64,000 nucleotides of DNA from Climacteris rufus (Eukaryota; Chordata; Aves; Passeriformes; Climacteridae): positions 1,043,288 through 1,107,287 of the forward strand of contig VZRZ01008693.1 of the NCBI GenBank assembly GCA_013398175.1. The letters run 5' to 3'. Below the pieces are notes generated by a model. That model was given only the letters and a program-made list of their open reading frames with translations. It did no database searches and had not been told where the DNA came from. Position numbers and translations under genes: made by a program. Of this stretch, positions 1 to 14,300 are shown one piece after another (positions within the stretch are counted from its first letter, which is position 1; the number at the start of each line of letters is the position of its first letter).

Positions 1-374
1 TATTACCAAGGGGCAAATTCCAGCTTGTTTTTCTAACAGAAAAAAAAATACTTTCTATGCTAAATGTAGTATTTTGGAGTGTAATCCCTATATTACAGTG
101 CATAGATGCCTTAGCAGTACCAAGGAGCTCCACTTAGAGAGCAGCAATTGAAGTAACAAAACAAAAACATGTAGGTGTCTCCAAGCAATGAGATATGTGT
201 GTAAATAGGAACAAATGCATGTTAATATGGAAATGCAGGGGAAAGCAATTAAAATTCAATTAAACTCCATCAAAGAGAAAAATTATAATAAATCAAAAGC
301 AATATATGCAACAGACTCAAAGGCAGGGATTCCCATTAACAGATGAGAAACAAATCCAAAAAGCGTTTACTCAC

Positions 375-3300
375 TCCCTTTGATGTCTTTTAATCTGTTC
401 TTCATTTGCACACAAGCCAAGGACAACGTCTGGAACTTCAAAATGCATTTTGCTCAGGTATTTTGTCTCATAAAGTACTTCCAGGACCATTGGGTCTAAG
501 TTTACAAATAATTCCTTCATGTAGCAGTACAGAAGGAAAAAAAGAAGTAGAAAATAAGACACTAGTTTGGTAGTTATGTGTAGCGTGATATAACTGGATC
601 AGGTAAGAATAAGTAGATGACTGAAGAATATTTTTTAAATGGATATTTCTTCTTCAACCTTCTCTACAAATATATCATTTCCCAAAGTATTAATCAATCA
701 ATATCTTGCACTGATTTCAATTTCTTGTGACTCCTTAACTGTGCCCTAACCACTTGGCTCCCATGATTTACCAAGTTTAATTCTAGTTCTGCAGCTACAT
801 TATGTGGAAGCTAATTTGCCTTTTCATGTCCGCTTCTCCATCAGCAACTAGGGAGAAATATTCTGAAGGTTAATCTCTACACTTTTCGGGGCACTAAATG
901 TTATTAAGATACTAAATAAATTTGAAAACTACGTTCTAGTTGTCCATTATGGAGTCATTAGTACAAAAAATGCCACATTTTAACTATGATTTCTCTGCAC
1001 TACAGCAGAAAAATAATCTGTAAAGTAAGAATGGCAAGATTTTCCGTCTCAGCAATCAGTTTTGAAAGGAAATTAATGAATTATTGCAATATGTTCAACA
1101 AAGTGATATTGATCATTGAAGAAAAGATCATGATCTAATAAAAAATTCCTTCCTTGACTAAAATTTTGCTCAACACTGAAAATAAATGAGGAAACAACAT
1201 CTAAAAAAATGTAGATAAGTCATATTTGCTGGATACTGCCTCTTATATACCCTGAGACAGAAGCCTTATGAAGAAGAGACATGATGAGACGTGTCATTAA
1301 TATATACAAAAAGGAAAAAAATATTCCATTTCAAATAGCTCATTTTTCAATCCTATTGAGGTTACTTTAATGCTTTCTTGTCTACCCACGATATGATTAA
1401 AGTAGCATGTGTAGTACTAAATCATGCGACAGTAATACAAAGAATAAATCATATTTACCTTGGTTTCTGGGTGCCTGACAAGTAAAGAAGCACACAGAGC
1501 ACTTCTAGCCTGGTCAGCAAACCTGCACCAGGCCCTATGATAAATGAACTCAAATTCCAAAAGAACTGCAGCCATTTTATTGTAGTTCTTAATAACTTTT
1601 TTCATTTCCAGTGTCTGCAATTTAGGAGGAAGAAAAAGAAAAAACACCACTTAAACAATTCAAAGAGTCTAACACAGTAGAAAGGCCCTCAACTAGGCTT
1701 TCCCTCTCCACTATTAGGAAAACAAAAGAAACAGAAAGCTCTTAATTGTGCTGGTTTAGAAACAAGGTAAGACACAGAAACAGAGCAATATATTTAGGAA
1801 TTCAGTTATTAAGTGATATTCAGCTGCTCTAACCAACATAACTTTTCCTGATTTTTCTCCCAGTCTTGCCCATAGAACAAAGTCTATACAATGACCTATA
1901 CAAGGCACTGATGTCCCATTGACAGAGCTATACAAACTATGTTCTTTCATGAAGTGTGGCTATTGTTCAAGTCCTACTGTTGGATGAACTTGGATACAAG
2001 CTGCTACAAAAGTGAGTGCAGAAGATGAAAAGTAAGTTGTGTGTCTATTAATAACATCCTTGAAAGCTTAGGAGAAATCCTCCTCTGCTCATTTCCAACC
2101 TTTAAAAGTGTGGTCTTCTTTTTAAGGAAAGCCATTGGATGGTGAATTTTTCTGAATAACTGCTGAGCCCACATAATCTTGCCTGTTACCTAAAACACAG
2201 AAGATACGAGGTTATATTTTCATTAAGTTAAAAATAGTCCACAAGTAAAGTAATTTTTCTGTCTCATTTATTCCATTCTTACTGGTGGTACATTACGTGG
2301 TATAGGTGGATTTTCCTTTTCCTTCTGATAGAGTTTTTGAATAAACTCCAAGTCTTGGCTGTACTGTTCAAGAACAAGGGTATACTTTTCACTAAAATCA
2401 ATATTATTTTCTCCTATTTGTTCAAACTTCATCAGAAATCCCAGCATCTGTTCAGTCTAAAAAGGAAGATGGAGCATTTATTGCAGAAGAAGTTAACTGT
2501 TCAGAAAGTCATTGTTCATAAACTATTTTATCAATTTAGAATACGCTACACAAACTTGCAAGTTTTCTAAGAAACACAGAAAATCCATCCACACAAGTCT
2601 GTGAATTCTACTTCTATATTTTGTTCCATACAGGATATACTTACCCCTGCATGAACCAAGGAACTGCTACCACTACAGTGTGGGGTTTTTTTGACTCTCA
2701 AATCCTCACTCTTTTTTTTCAGCCAACAGTTGTGGCAGAACACCTACACCTTTACTCACGCTTCATTCACATCTCATATCATGATCAGAGCCCGAGCCAA
2801 TGAACAGCACTGACGTCAAGGAAACAGATGGCAGAAAGTATTTTATTACTCCTGCCAGTCAAACAGGAATAACTTAGAAATGCAACAGGAAACATGGGAA
2901 ACACCAGGATGAAAGAAAATAAATTTCAAAATATAGGGCTATAAAAATGGTAAGGAAAGATGGAACATAAACCTGGCACAAAGTAAGAATTTCCAGCACT
3001 TCTGCAAACAACTTCTAGAACATTTGTAATAGGCTTGATGTCCTCCAACATTACCTCAGGCAGCCACCAGCACAGTACAGAAAACTGGCAGCAATGAAGG
3101 AGTTCAGTGGGAGCTATGGGTGCTCAGCCTTTATAAGCACCAGAACAAGGGGTTTGCATTTGTAACGTTACTTACAGTTACAGTCTTCTCAAACCAGGAA
3201 TCCACAAATTCCTGTATAGATTCATACAATGCTGCAATTTGGTTCTTAAATTCAAGGTAATCTTTTTCAAACTAGAATAAGAGCAGAAGAAAAAAAATAT

Positions 3301-6300
3301 CTGTAATACTGCTTGCATTTTATACAAAATCCTTTCTCTGAAGCTTGTTGGGAATTTGTTTTATTGGCCCTGTGTGTGTGTTCAGCACTGAATTAAAAAG
3401 AACAGGAACAACACCAGCAATAAAGGCATTTACATTCTAAGCAAAGCAAACGAAAAATAAGCAGTGTTAGATTAACTGATTAAAGCTTCATCTTCATGAA
3501 CACAAAGGAGCACAGAGGAATAGGGAGAGGAGGAGGAAATCTCATAACCTAGTCAGAGAGAACAGAGCACACTCATCAGGTATTTGCCACAGGAGAGTGC
3601 TCACTGTCCAGGTATGAAACCCACAAAAGGTGAGCAAACTGGCAGGGTCCCTAGAGCACCTTACACTAAGGGAAGTTTTTGCCAAATTTGGCAGCTCCTA
3701 CAAGTAATTTGGGTATTTATCTGTAACCATTTCTCTTTAAAGTCCAAAATACTGAGGGCCTAACAAAATGAGTTCAATGCAAACTTTTCTCAAAGAGAAG
3801 CACTCCACAGGCTTGGGAAGACAGCCCATAATATATATTGCTCCAAACATTTAGGTGTAGAGAAGCCATGCCATTTTTTAACAGCCACAAATTCCAGTTA
3901 ACAGTAAATGCCCTCTTTCAGAAAACAGCCACACAGGAAGTATTAGAGAATCACAAGCCACAACCAGCTAGAAGAAAGCCAAAAGTACTCCAGAGTTAAA
4001 TGTTTAAAGGAAAGTTAATGACAGGGGCAAGCTTTAGACCAGGAAGGCAGGAGAGTTAAGTCAACATTTCTGGCACTTCTACTGTGAGACTATTAACTCT
4101 GCAAAACAAGCAGGCTATAGCTCAAAAAAGCAGCTCAGTTCCAGCATGTACAGGATGTAATAAAACATGACACTGAAGCATGTGAAAAGCCACTTTAGTT
4201 TTTATAATTCTGTTCAGCGCTGGGAGTGATATCATTCCCTTCTCCCTCAAAAATGTGCATCTATGAGCCTTTACTAACTTTACTATAATACTGCCATTAC
4301 TATTCCACTAAGTATTTTTAATAACACTGAGTAACACTTACAATTAGACGAACTATTTAGTGTGTTGACATGCCTAAATCAGTTTTCATTCTGCAGTTCA
4401 AATTATATGCATCTCAAAACAATCAAGTGTAGGAAAATTGTTTGTAGCATTATCTGTCACACAAAGCCTAGTTTCCAAAAAACTTTAAAAAAAAAATTTA
4501 AATAAACCCCAAATTTACCCTAACTTTCAAATTGCATGAAAAGATAGGAGAGTATTAGTATTATTGTTACAGTCAAATAATATATGCATTGTTACAATAT
4601 TTAACATTCTTTGCATAAGTCCAGTGAAAAGCACAGAATTAACAGAGTGACTGTCACACAAGTGCTGAATGCATGTATGAATGTATGTACCTCTTTTTTC
4701 CTATGATCCAGAACATCATACTGTTTGGATTTGGTATTTGCAGCAATGCTCTGGTAATGAGTAGTGATCTCTTCAATGCCTTCTATTTTTATATGCTGGA
4801 GCTCTAAAAGGCTTTCCATAATATTGCTCATGTCTGAAATCTTCTCCAAACGTTTACAGAATGTATCAAATTTTCCAAATATATAGTTTTCACTAGCAAT
4901 AAAAATAGCAACAGAGGGACTGTTTTAAAAATCTCTTTGCAACAGATTTTTTTTCATTTAACCCACATATATTCTAGCAGAACTGCTATCAAGTTTCACT
5001 ACAAAAAAAATCACTCTGTAAGTACAAATCAAGAAAAAAAAATTTAAACTAATGGATAGAAACCAGAAAATGCTTAATCCTTATATATGTCAATTACTAC
5101 AATTCATAGGAGTTACTCCTTTAAATAAGACATTAACAGGCAACGAAAATGTGAATGCACAATGCTAAGAAACACCCCATGCTTTAAATGCCAATACAGG
5201 TAAAACACCCCTTGGTATTGTGATAGACAACCCAGCTCAAAGCTGACTAAATTCCCTGAAAGTGTTTTCACTTCTACTCATGACTCAAATTTTCTAGGAT
5301 TTCATACTGTACATATATATTTCTATTCAATTAATACATGCATAAATGCCCCTGAAGTCCTCTTGGACAGCTCCTGAATCAACAATTTACTGGCAAAAAC
5401 CTGTCACTGTTTTATTCCTGAATAAAAATTAAAAACCCATTCTGCAAGGTCGTCTTCTGATTATATTAAGTACTTCCTTTTAATTGAGTATTTAGCTTTT
5501 CTGTTAGCCAGCAAATATTGCAACATCTCATATATAAATTGTATACATCAATATGATCAAATATTGGAGTGAATTCTTTACCTGAAATCAAATTGCCTGT
5601 CACTTGGATTTTCCTTCAGCTCCTCCCTAACTTTCTGAAAAAATGTTTGGTACTTTTCTTTGAGAGAAATGCATTGTTGTATCCTCTTTAGCAATTCTTG
5701 CCTGAGGAAGAAAATACAGAAGACACAGAATTATTTTAAGGTACTCTCTTCAAAAGAGTATAAATTAAGAAAAAAAAAAATATTTCAGTCAGATAAGCAA
5801 CTTTGCAAAATAAGAACACAAAATTACACATTACCTGAAAAACATCCAAAATATGATGCTTACATCAAAAGTTTGTTTACTTAAATCTGTTATCTAGATT
5901 GGATATTTTTAGCTTAGGTCACCAATATGAGACTATTCCAATTATTAATTTTCTAGTTGACAACTTCAGATGTCATGTTCATCTTAACTTCTCTGTGCTA
6001 TCCTCCTCTTTTTCATGAAAATAATTGACCTGCTCTTATGGTATGTGTTTTTCCTTTGTTATCTGTACTGCTCATCCTTCTTACAGTGAATCAAGCTTTT
6101 TTAATTTAAGATGCTCCACTGTCACGCTTCATACTCCTCATGGGTTTGTTCATGTAGCATTCTCCATGGAATACTCAGAAAATACAAGTCTGAGTCCCAT
6201 CCTACCTCCCATATACCTCATTTCAAAAAGAGTACGATTGAATTACTTTTTCCCCTTCCTCAAACTGACTCTCATGTCCACTAACAGCAAAATATAAATC

Positions 6301-9300
6301 TTAAATGGAACTTTGCCTGTCTGTCCTTGGAGCTTTTTTATGAAGAATCTCAGCTCCCAGTTCTAATTTTTTAAGTGTTTTTTGGTCTAAAAAAATCCAC
6401 GGGGACAAAATATCAAGTGTTGTATAGTAGTATACGTTATATGGTTTTCAATAACAGTTTTTTGCACAACACATAGTAAAATGGTTTTTGCAGAGTACTT
6501 AATTCTACACAAAATGAGTAGTTACCAGCTTAAAATTAACACAGGAATCAGTGCCTAGTAGGAGGACAAAGGGCTACTGAAATTTACCTATTAACAATCT
6601 TGATGACTAATCTGTAATTTTAACTTATAGTGTCAACAAATGAAGATGAAATTATTAAAATCCTATCACCTGTCCAGGTCCCAGATTTTTGAAACACCTT
6701 CACATAGATATGTCTTGCATGTGTTAATCATTTGATTGGTGATTTTAAGAAACAGAGATGTCATGCGCTCTGATGTGTTGTAGTATGGTGATGTACAGTA
6801 GATCATACAGATGGTATTCATTAAACTGGGTATGTGTTCCATCACTGCTACCTGTAACAGCAAAGAATGGGAAAGTCAGCAATTTGAAAATCCCAAAAAT
6901 TAACACAAGGGGAAATGTGACAGCTCTGCGAATATGTTTGTCCGTGCATAAACCCCTTTTTGATTATGTTCTTGTAGATACCTCATTATGAACTGGACCA
7001 CCCAATTCATTTGTGAGGACCTATCACACTATGGCCATGACAAAAAGGTAGGAAAAGGGTGATGAATACAAGAATAAGTCTTTTTCCAGAGTGGGATTTT
7101 CCACAGGAAACCCAGAGGCTGTACATTTTTTGGCCATGGCCTCCATAATACAAAGGTGCTGTAATCTGCTCAGCAGAAGAACACATTACCTGAGGAAAAG
7201 AGGTCACACAGTGCTACAAAAGAGTTGGCTTGCTGTCAGAAGGGCAAAAAGCAAGTTAGCCTTTGCTCATTTTGCCTAGATCTGGACAGAAGAGAAATCC
7301 AGAAGAGGGAGGCAAGGCTACAATAATCTGTCTGTTACTGGATACTGAACTACACAGATTACTCTCCCACAGAAAAATTTCACAGAAATGCATGCAAGCC
7401 ATATACACTGAGAACCCAGAACAAGAGACAGTGCCTGGTCTGGAAAAGGATTTAAAAAACTATGCTATCTAAAGTCAAATCCAATACGGAAGAACCATGA
7501 ACATTCGCCAAAGCAGAGCAGTGTAAAATAGCACAACAGATTCAAAAGAGCTCAAGCTTTGAAAACATTATTTAGAAAAATTGTTACCAGCTGGATTATG
7601 TGCAAATGTTCTATGAACTATGCAAGCTTAGACAATTTTGCCTAGTGGCTGTATCTTCAAAATTCATGTTCTCACTTAAAAACATGAACTCTGAGACACA
7701 TATGGTTATGAAAATAAGTTTTATCAAGCAAGGTAACAGTGCTACCTGCAAGAGAAATAGCTTTGCCCTGTAAAATAAGTGGAAGCTGACCAATGTCAGC
7801 TCAACTTAAGGTTTAAGACAATTTTATGACATTTGCAATAAAACACAAATAACTCCTAAGCATGCAGACAGGAAAAGGTACCATGTAAGACTCAGGTACC
7901 ATGTAAGACCCAAGCTCACAAATGCAATTCGGCCCATTATTGGAGTAGGAAAAAAACAACCTTATGCTTAGTTTTTTTTATGCCCTTCAATAATCTTCTG
8001 TAATGATAGCTACTTCCTACACACACAAAAAAAAGGTGTTATTATCTCTGGCTAATTCTAAATCAGTAAACTCAATTCACTAATATCTGAGGAGTTAAGC
8101 TGTCCAATAATCATTAAGCATACAATCTAAATATTGAAAGGAAAAATATCTTTTTTTACAGCAATGAAAGCTCTTCCTTTCTTTTCTGAATTTCCCATGA
8201 AGTGCCTTTAGAGTACTTACAGGTGAAGCATTGGCAAATGGACCAAAAAATTTCTCCAATGTATATAAATATCTCACATTGTCTTTAGCTTCATTGGCAG
8301 CAATTGTTATACTACCATCCTGAAGGGAGAGAAAAAGACAATCATTAGTATGAAAATATTCTGAACAGGTTCTTTCTCTTTGACAGTACCCATTATCATA
8401 AGACTGTGATTCTGTCTTGCAAACATTTTCTCACAGAATTGCTTTCAAATATGCCATTTATTTTTCACATAAGAAATAACTGCTTTTCCACACAAAAAAT
8501 TGGTAAGATCTTCCTGGAGGTCAGCAACATTCTGGATGTGGTTTGAAGGAAGTCCTTACATAGACCCTCCAAAGCTTTTTTGTCCTCATGGATCCAACTT
8601 AGATTTTAGAATGGTTTCAGCATTGTGCCCATTCTAGAGAACTCAGGCAAATCTCTGAAATGTACAAAGATGTGTTCCAACCTTTTTTATTAAATATTTG
8701 TTAGAGAAAATTAGTTCACAACTAATGCCTGTATATCCTTATGTTCATGTCAGATGGAAAAATCCAGTACTTAGGGGACTAGTTTTTAGGAAGAAAGAAA
8801 TCTAGCCCATAATCCTTGGCTTGTACTAGGTCTGTACAGACACTTTTATCCAAACTCCATTTATACAAAAGTCTGCAAATACGGTAAACACAAAATCACA
8901 AACTCATTAAGGTAACACTGCTTTCCCGATCTATTTTCAAAACAGTAGAATACTTTGTTAAGCAATAGTAGCTTAGCTTCTATTAGCTTCTATTAGCTTC
9001 TATTAGCTTCTATTAGCTTCTATTCTAGCACCTACATTCTGGTGTTTGGGGGTCTGATTGCCTGTACAACATCGATAGCTTATTTTCTGGCTAGCCTACA
9101 ATTTTGACTGGTAAGTTTACATTACAGATACCCACTTATATGAAGTAGCAGTTACGCCATAAAAAGGCAGCTCTGAACAATTCTAAAAGCAGTATGATGA
9201 ACTTTCAGACATCTCTACAGATGGCCTGCACAGGGTTCAGCTTGTGAGAGACAGAAAAACGTTATATTGCTGTGCTGCTTTACTTTCACACAAGCATTCC

Positions 9301-11286
9301 ACCTGCTGTGTTAATGAAAGACACATTACAAAAGCACTGACTTCTTTTCAAGTTATCTATTTAATTTCAGAATCATTGATGTAATATGTTCCAACAAATG
9401 GAAAATAAACCACAGTACAAAACCAGCATAAACACTCAAATGTATTTTTAGCATTGTGTTCCATTCTGTATATATTACAAATACAGTACTGCAATAATTT
9501 ATAATTTTAATTAGAAAGTATTAATTACCAGTTCCTTCCACTGCTTTAATGTCTTTGATCTTGCTGCCTGAAGAATACTTATAATTTTCTTTACTCTTGA
9601 ACTCTTGATCTCATCTAAAAGGCTTTGAAGAAAGAAACACATTTAATACTCTCTTTGGAAGTTTATTTTTTTTATTATTTTTTTTAAAGACTCTGTGAGA
9701 AATATTGCAGGGATTTGACCTGCTAAATGATGACATTCTTGACTTCCAGTGTTCCAGCTCTGCAGATGGACCAACATCATCAGCTTCTCTTCTTATTTGT
9801 TCACTCTCTACTAAAACTTGTCTGACCTGTTTGGTCCAAATCATGACCACTTCTTCAAGTTTCTCAGTGACCTCTGTGTTTGTGCCTTCAAAACAACAGA
9901 ATTGGACAGTCTTACAAACGTCAAGAAATTTAAACTACAGAAATGAAATGTTCTTGCCAAACATAACATGAGACTATATAAACTGAGTATATTCAGATCA
10001 CTGCCCAACAGGAGCAGATAAAGGCTGTCACAACAAGATGCACACACATAAAACTTGTATCTATCTACTCTGTTATTATCCTATATCCTTTACAATGGAA
10101 AGAGAAACAGAGCTTGTAAGGAAAAACAAAACACAGTCCTGTGGTTTGGAGAGAATCGTTTTTCATAGGCCCAAGAAATGCACTATGTGTATATTTTTCT
10201 CCTTGTATTTCATAAGTAAAGGTTTACTTCACATTTCTCTCTGCTACTGCAGTTTACTCCACATGAAAAGTGTCACATAACAGATACCATTATTAACAGT
10301 CACAAAAAACACTATAATTTTTAAGTCAGCACATCTTTTAGAGTGCCCTAACAGCTTAAGACTCCAGTTCACTTGGTGTATCATATGTAGGATTCATGAA
10401 GTTTGTGCTACTCAACGGATCTAAAGAACTTGTGCAGCTATACCACATTATGAGCTCATCTTAAGAGTCACTAGTTCTGTGGAAGCTGTCCCACCATAGG
10501 CTCATGTACGGTTGAGAGGGACTGAATAGTGTTGACTGGTTTGGCATTATTTCACTCTGCAAATCTACATGGTGATAAGGAATGGTAGAAAGCTATTATT
10601 GAAAGAGACAGAACTACTCTTTTTCTTACATAAACATATGTATATAATCTTTTTTCATAAATACATCTGGTTTTATTCACACAGTCAGACAATACTGGAT
10701 TTTGGGTAGGATTTTCCCAGTATCAAAGAAAGCAAATAGTACACACAGTAGTAGTAAATGGCTTCAGTCAGTACCAGCTTCAGTTTTACACCAGTAAATG
10801 CCTTCAGTCAGCAACTACGTGGCCAGCAAACCAGGAGGAACACAGGCAAATGTGACATATCAAGCAACTACCTAATTCTTTTAGATCTATGAACTAAAGG
10901 ATGGGCAAATGATTGATGGTTTTATAAATGTACAATGAGAAACCCGGCAAGAGTAAGCAGAAAAATGAGTACAGCTCAGGGAAGATGAATTAATTCTTCA
11001 AAGCAAATTTTTATTAATGACATAGTATTTATTTCATAAACAGCATCATTTTGTTTGCTTTGTTGTAGGAATTACTCACCTGCAGTTATGTAGTCAGATG
11101 GGTTCTGTAAGTTTCTGACATAAATATCAATATCCACTTTTGTGAGCTGAATTTTATCTTCTATATTCTGTCTAGATGATGACAAAGTACCCACAAATTT
11201 ATCCACTGAATACAGAAAGTCTTGTATCTGGCTGTTCTTCAAGCCTTCTTTCACAGCTCCCCAGTTCTGATTATTTTATTATTTAT

Positions 11287-11320
<34 letters not shown>

Positions 11321-14300
11321 TCAGGCTTTCTTTTGTGTTTTGACCACAAAAGGTATTTTTCATTAGAAAAGTATTTCTAATTCATGGCAGTATATAAAGA
11401 TTTATCAACATGCCTTTTAAAATATACTCTTCAGTACTTTAATGTGTGCATTGATTTAATTATTCTGTTAGACAAGAAGAGACAAACTGGCAAGATGCTC
11501 TAAGAAACAAAAATCTCTGACTTCACTCTGAATTGACTTTGAAGTCAGCTGTCACTGACTTCATATTGAATTGCATAAGTTTGATTTTTCTCTTTCTGAA
11601 CAGAGAAAACAGATTCCAATCTCCTTTTCTGCTCCTGGGTGGGAGAAAACGACATTGTATGGTAACAGCACACAAAACCATCATTCTCAATGGACACTGA
11701 GTTTCCTTATGTTTCTCACCTCTGAATGTGTGCTTCCAGAGGCAACTGAACCAACTGTGATGCTTTGCAAGTGCCACAGAATAAGGACAACTTAAAGAAG
11801 CTGGATATTCTGGCTGTGATACAATGCTTGCTGTCCATGTTCTAGAATAAAGTCATGGACTGATCCCTTGGGCTGTCAGAAGGACTTGACACTTCTTTCA
11901 ACCCAGGTTTAATCCAGTTTTAATAAAGTCATCACAATTTTACCTTAGTATGGTTGCTGTGTTATGTTCTCCTTTATCATAATAATTACAGCCAGCACTA
12001 TTGCTTGAAAATAAACAATAGCCACATGAATTTCAAGCATGTGTATACAAACTGCATGACTCACATAAAGGCCTAAATTAGACTTGTATCTTCTTGTCTC
12101 CTCTGTTCTCTGCCCAACTGGTGCCCAAACAGAACTGCAGCCTTCATTCTACATGTTCTTGAGAAAAAAAAAACTAGTGGTTTGATTACCTGTTGGGATT
12201 TCAGTGCTGGTATCATGATCTGGGACAAGAAAAATTCCAGACCCTGAAGGATATTTCCATTAGTAGAATCAAACATGCCAAAATTCACCTCCTTTGGGAA
12301 GAAACAAAAATTAGCAGAATGCATGTAAATTTCTGCTGCATTACACTATTTGAGTGGGATTTAGCTATGTGGAAGACATATATACAGTCCATAACTGTGT
12401 AATGTGTGCACCTCTGAAAGTCAGAAAAGGTTGTTACAGTACAAGTGCTTTTCTTATATACAACAAGCTATGAGAGGCTAGAAAACCTTATGTTAGTTTC
12501 AAGAATTATCTTTTTTTTTTTAAAGTTTAAAAGATACAGTTTAAGTGCAGCATTTCCATAATTTAGGCTTATTACTTAAAATAAAATCTTCCAGTTCAGG
12601 TCTTTATTCCTTACTGTCATTAAAATTTATACTTAATGACTAAGAAATAACGATGTTTTTATTAATTAAAATGTTGCTTTTAATAACACGGCAGTAGTTA
12701 AGTTATAAATCATTACAATTTTACTTTATCACAAACACTTATTGGTATGAAAAGGAACTTCATACAACTAGACATTTTCAGGAAAGCATTGCCCACTTCT
12801 TTTTCTGACTGCAGCTGCATGAATAAAGGCCTGAGAGAACATTAAGCACGCTGCGAGTACTGCATGATTTTGGTCTGACCTGGGAGACATTTGATGCAGT
12901 TATAACTTCATCTGACGTCCTTAGGAAAAATGCACAAGTTCCTGTACAGTCCTGTAAAAAGAACCAAATGCATACAGTTAGAAAGAATACATGTATATAA
13001 TAAAATTAATTTACTTAAAACTTTAACATGTGCTGGAAACGAAATTGCAAAAAATCAGTTACTCAAAAAGGTAATGAACTGTTTGTAGGATAATGGCAAA
13101 TCTGTCTCTCTCAAATGAAATACTGTTTTTGCTCTGTCTGACATAAGAACATCAAAAATGGCCTTCTGGACTGACCAGTTCAGTACTGCACCTCTACTAA
13201 GAAAATGCAGTTCAGGGAGAGCCTGAAAGCCAGGCTATTGCTTATTACTGTATTGAATAATGCTTATTTTTGTCTATTTATCTATTAAACCTAATAATAA
13301 CTCAACTCAAAAATAACTCAACAAATTTTCTAAACATTCTAGTTGGCCCAATTGACAGAAAATGAACTTCACTTTTCCCCTGAAAGCAAGAATGAATTCT
13401 TCCACTATGTCTTTTCTAGCATTCCAATGTTAACAAAAGCTCTTTGGGGCCAAGAATAACAACAACAATCACCACCAAAACCAAAACCAAAACATTGCCA
13501 TGCCTTATGCAAAGACCACCGTACATGGAACACCCAATTTCCCTCAAAAGAGATGGAAAAAGAGAAAATTAATCAGAAATCTTAATGACTACTCTAAATA
13601 TGGTGTTGAATAATGCTTAGATGTTACAGACAGGAGGTTATTTTAAGAATTTGAATGGAATAAAGGATTTATTAAAGGTATTTTTGTGTAGTGTACAGCA
13701 TTATTATATGAAATGGTGTATAAAACCACTGAAGAACTGCACTTTTGAACTAAAAGCGCACAAGCAATGGAAAATACTTAATATGTAGTCATTAAAAAAA
13801 AGTTAGGATCTGCAGTTTTTTAACAAGGGTTTATTTGACCTGCTCTCCTCTCAGAAAGTCAAATTGCTACTTCTTTACTGATGAAGGCCAAACTCAGCTC
13901 AAGAAATGCTGGGAGGTCCTGCATTATATGAACAGAGACTAAGTACTTAAATATCTATCCAAGAATTACAAAAAGTTGTATAACACTGCATAACTGTTAT
14001 GTCTTTTCAATATTTTCCTTTTTAAATGTCATCTAATTATTTTATTTTCAACAATACCTCAGTGGAACCCATGGTAATAAATAACTTCTTCTGAGGCAAA
14101 TTGTTCGTTGACCCATCTGACCTCGATGATGCATTCGACTTTTGCTAGCAATTAAATTATAAATAAGAGGTTAATAAAATAAAAACGATATCATACAAAT
14201 ACTTCATCCATCTGAATATGTGAATTGTAACTAAGCTCATCCTGATTCCATTAGTAATTCCCAGATAGAAATCAGAGTTGGCATTCTCTGGAGAACAAGC

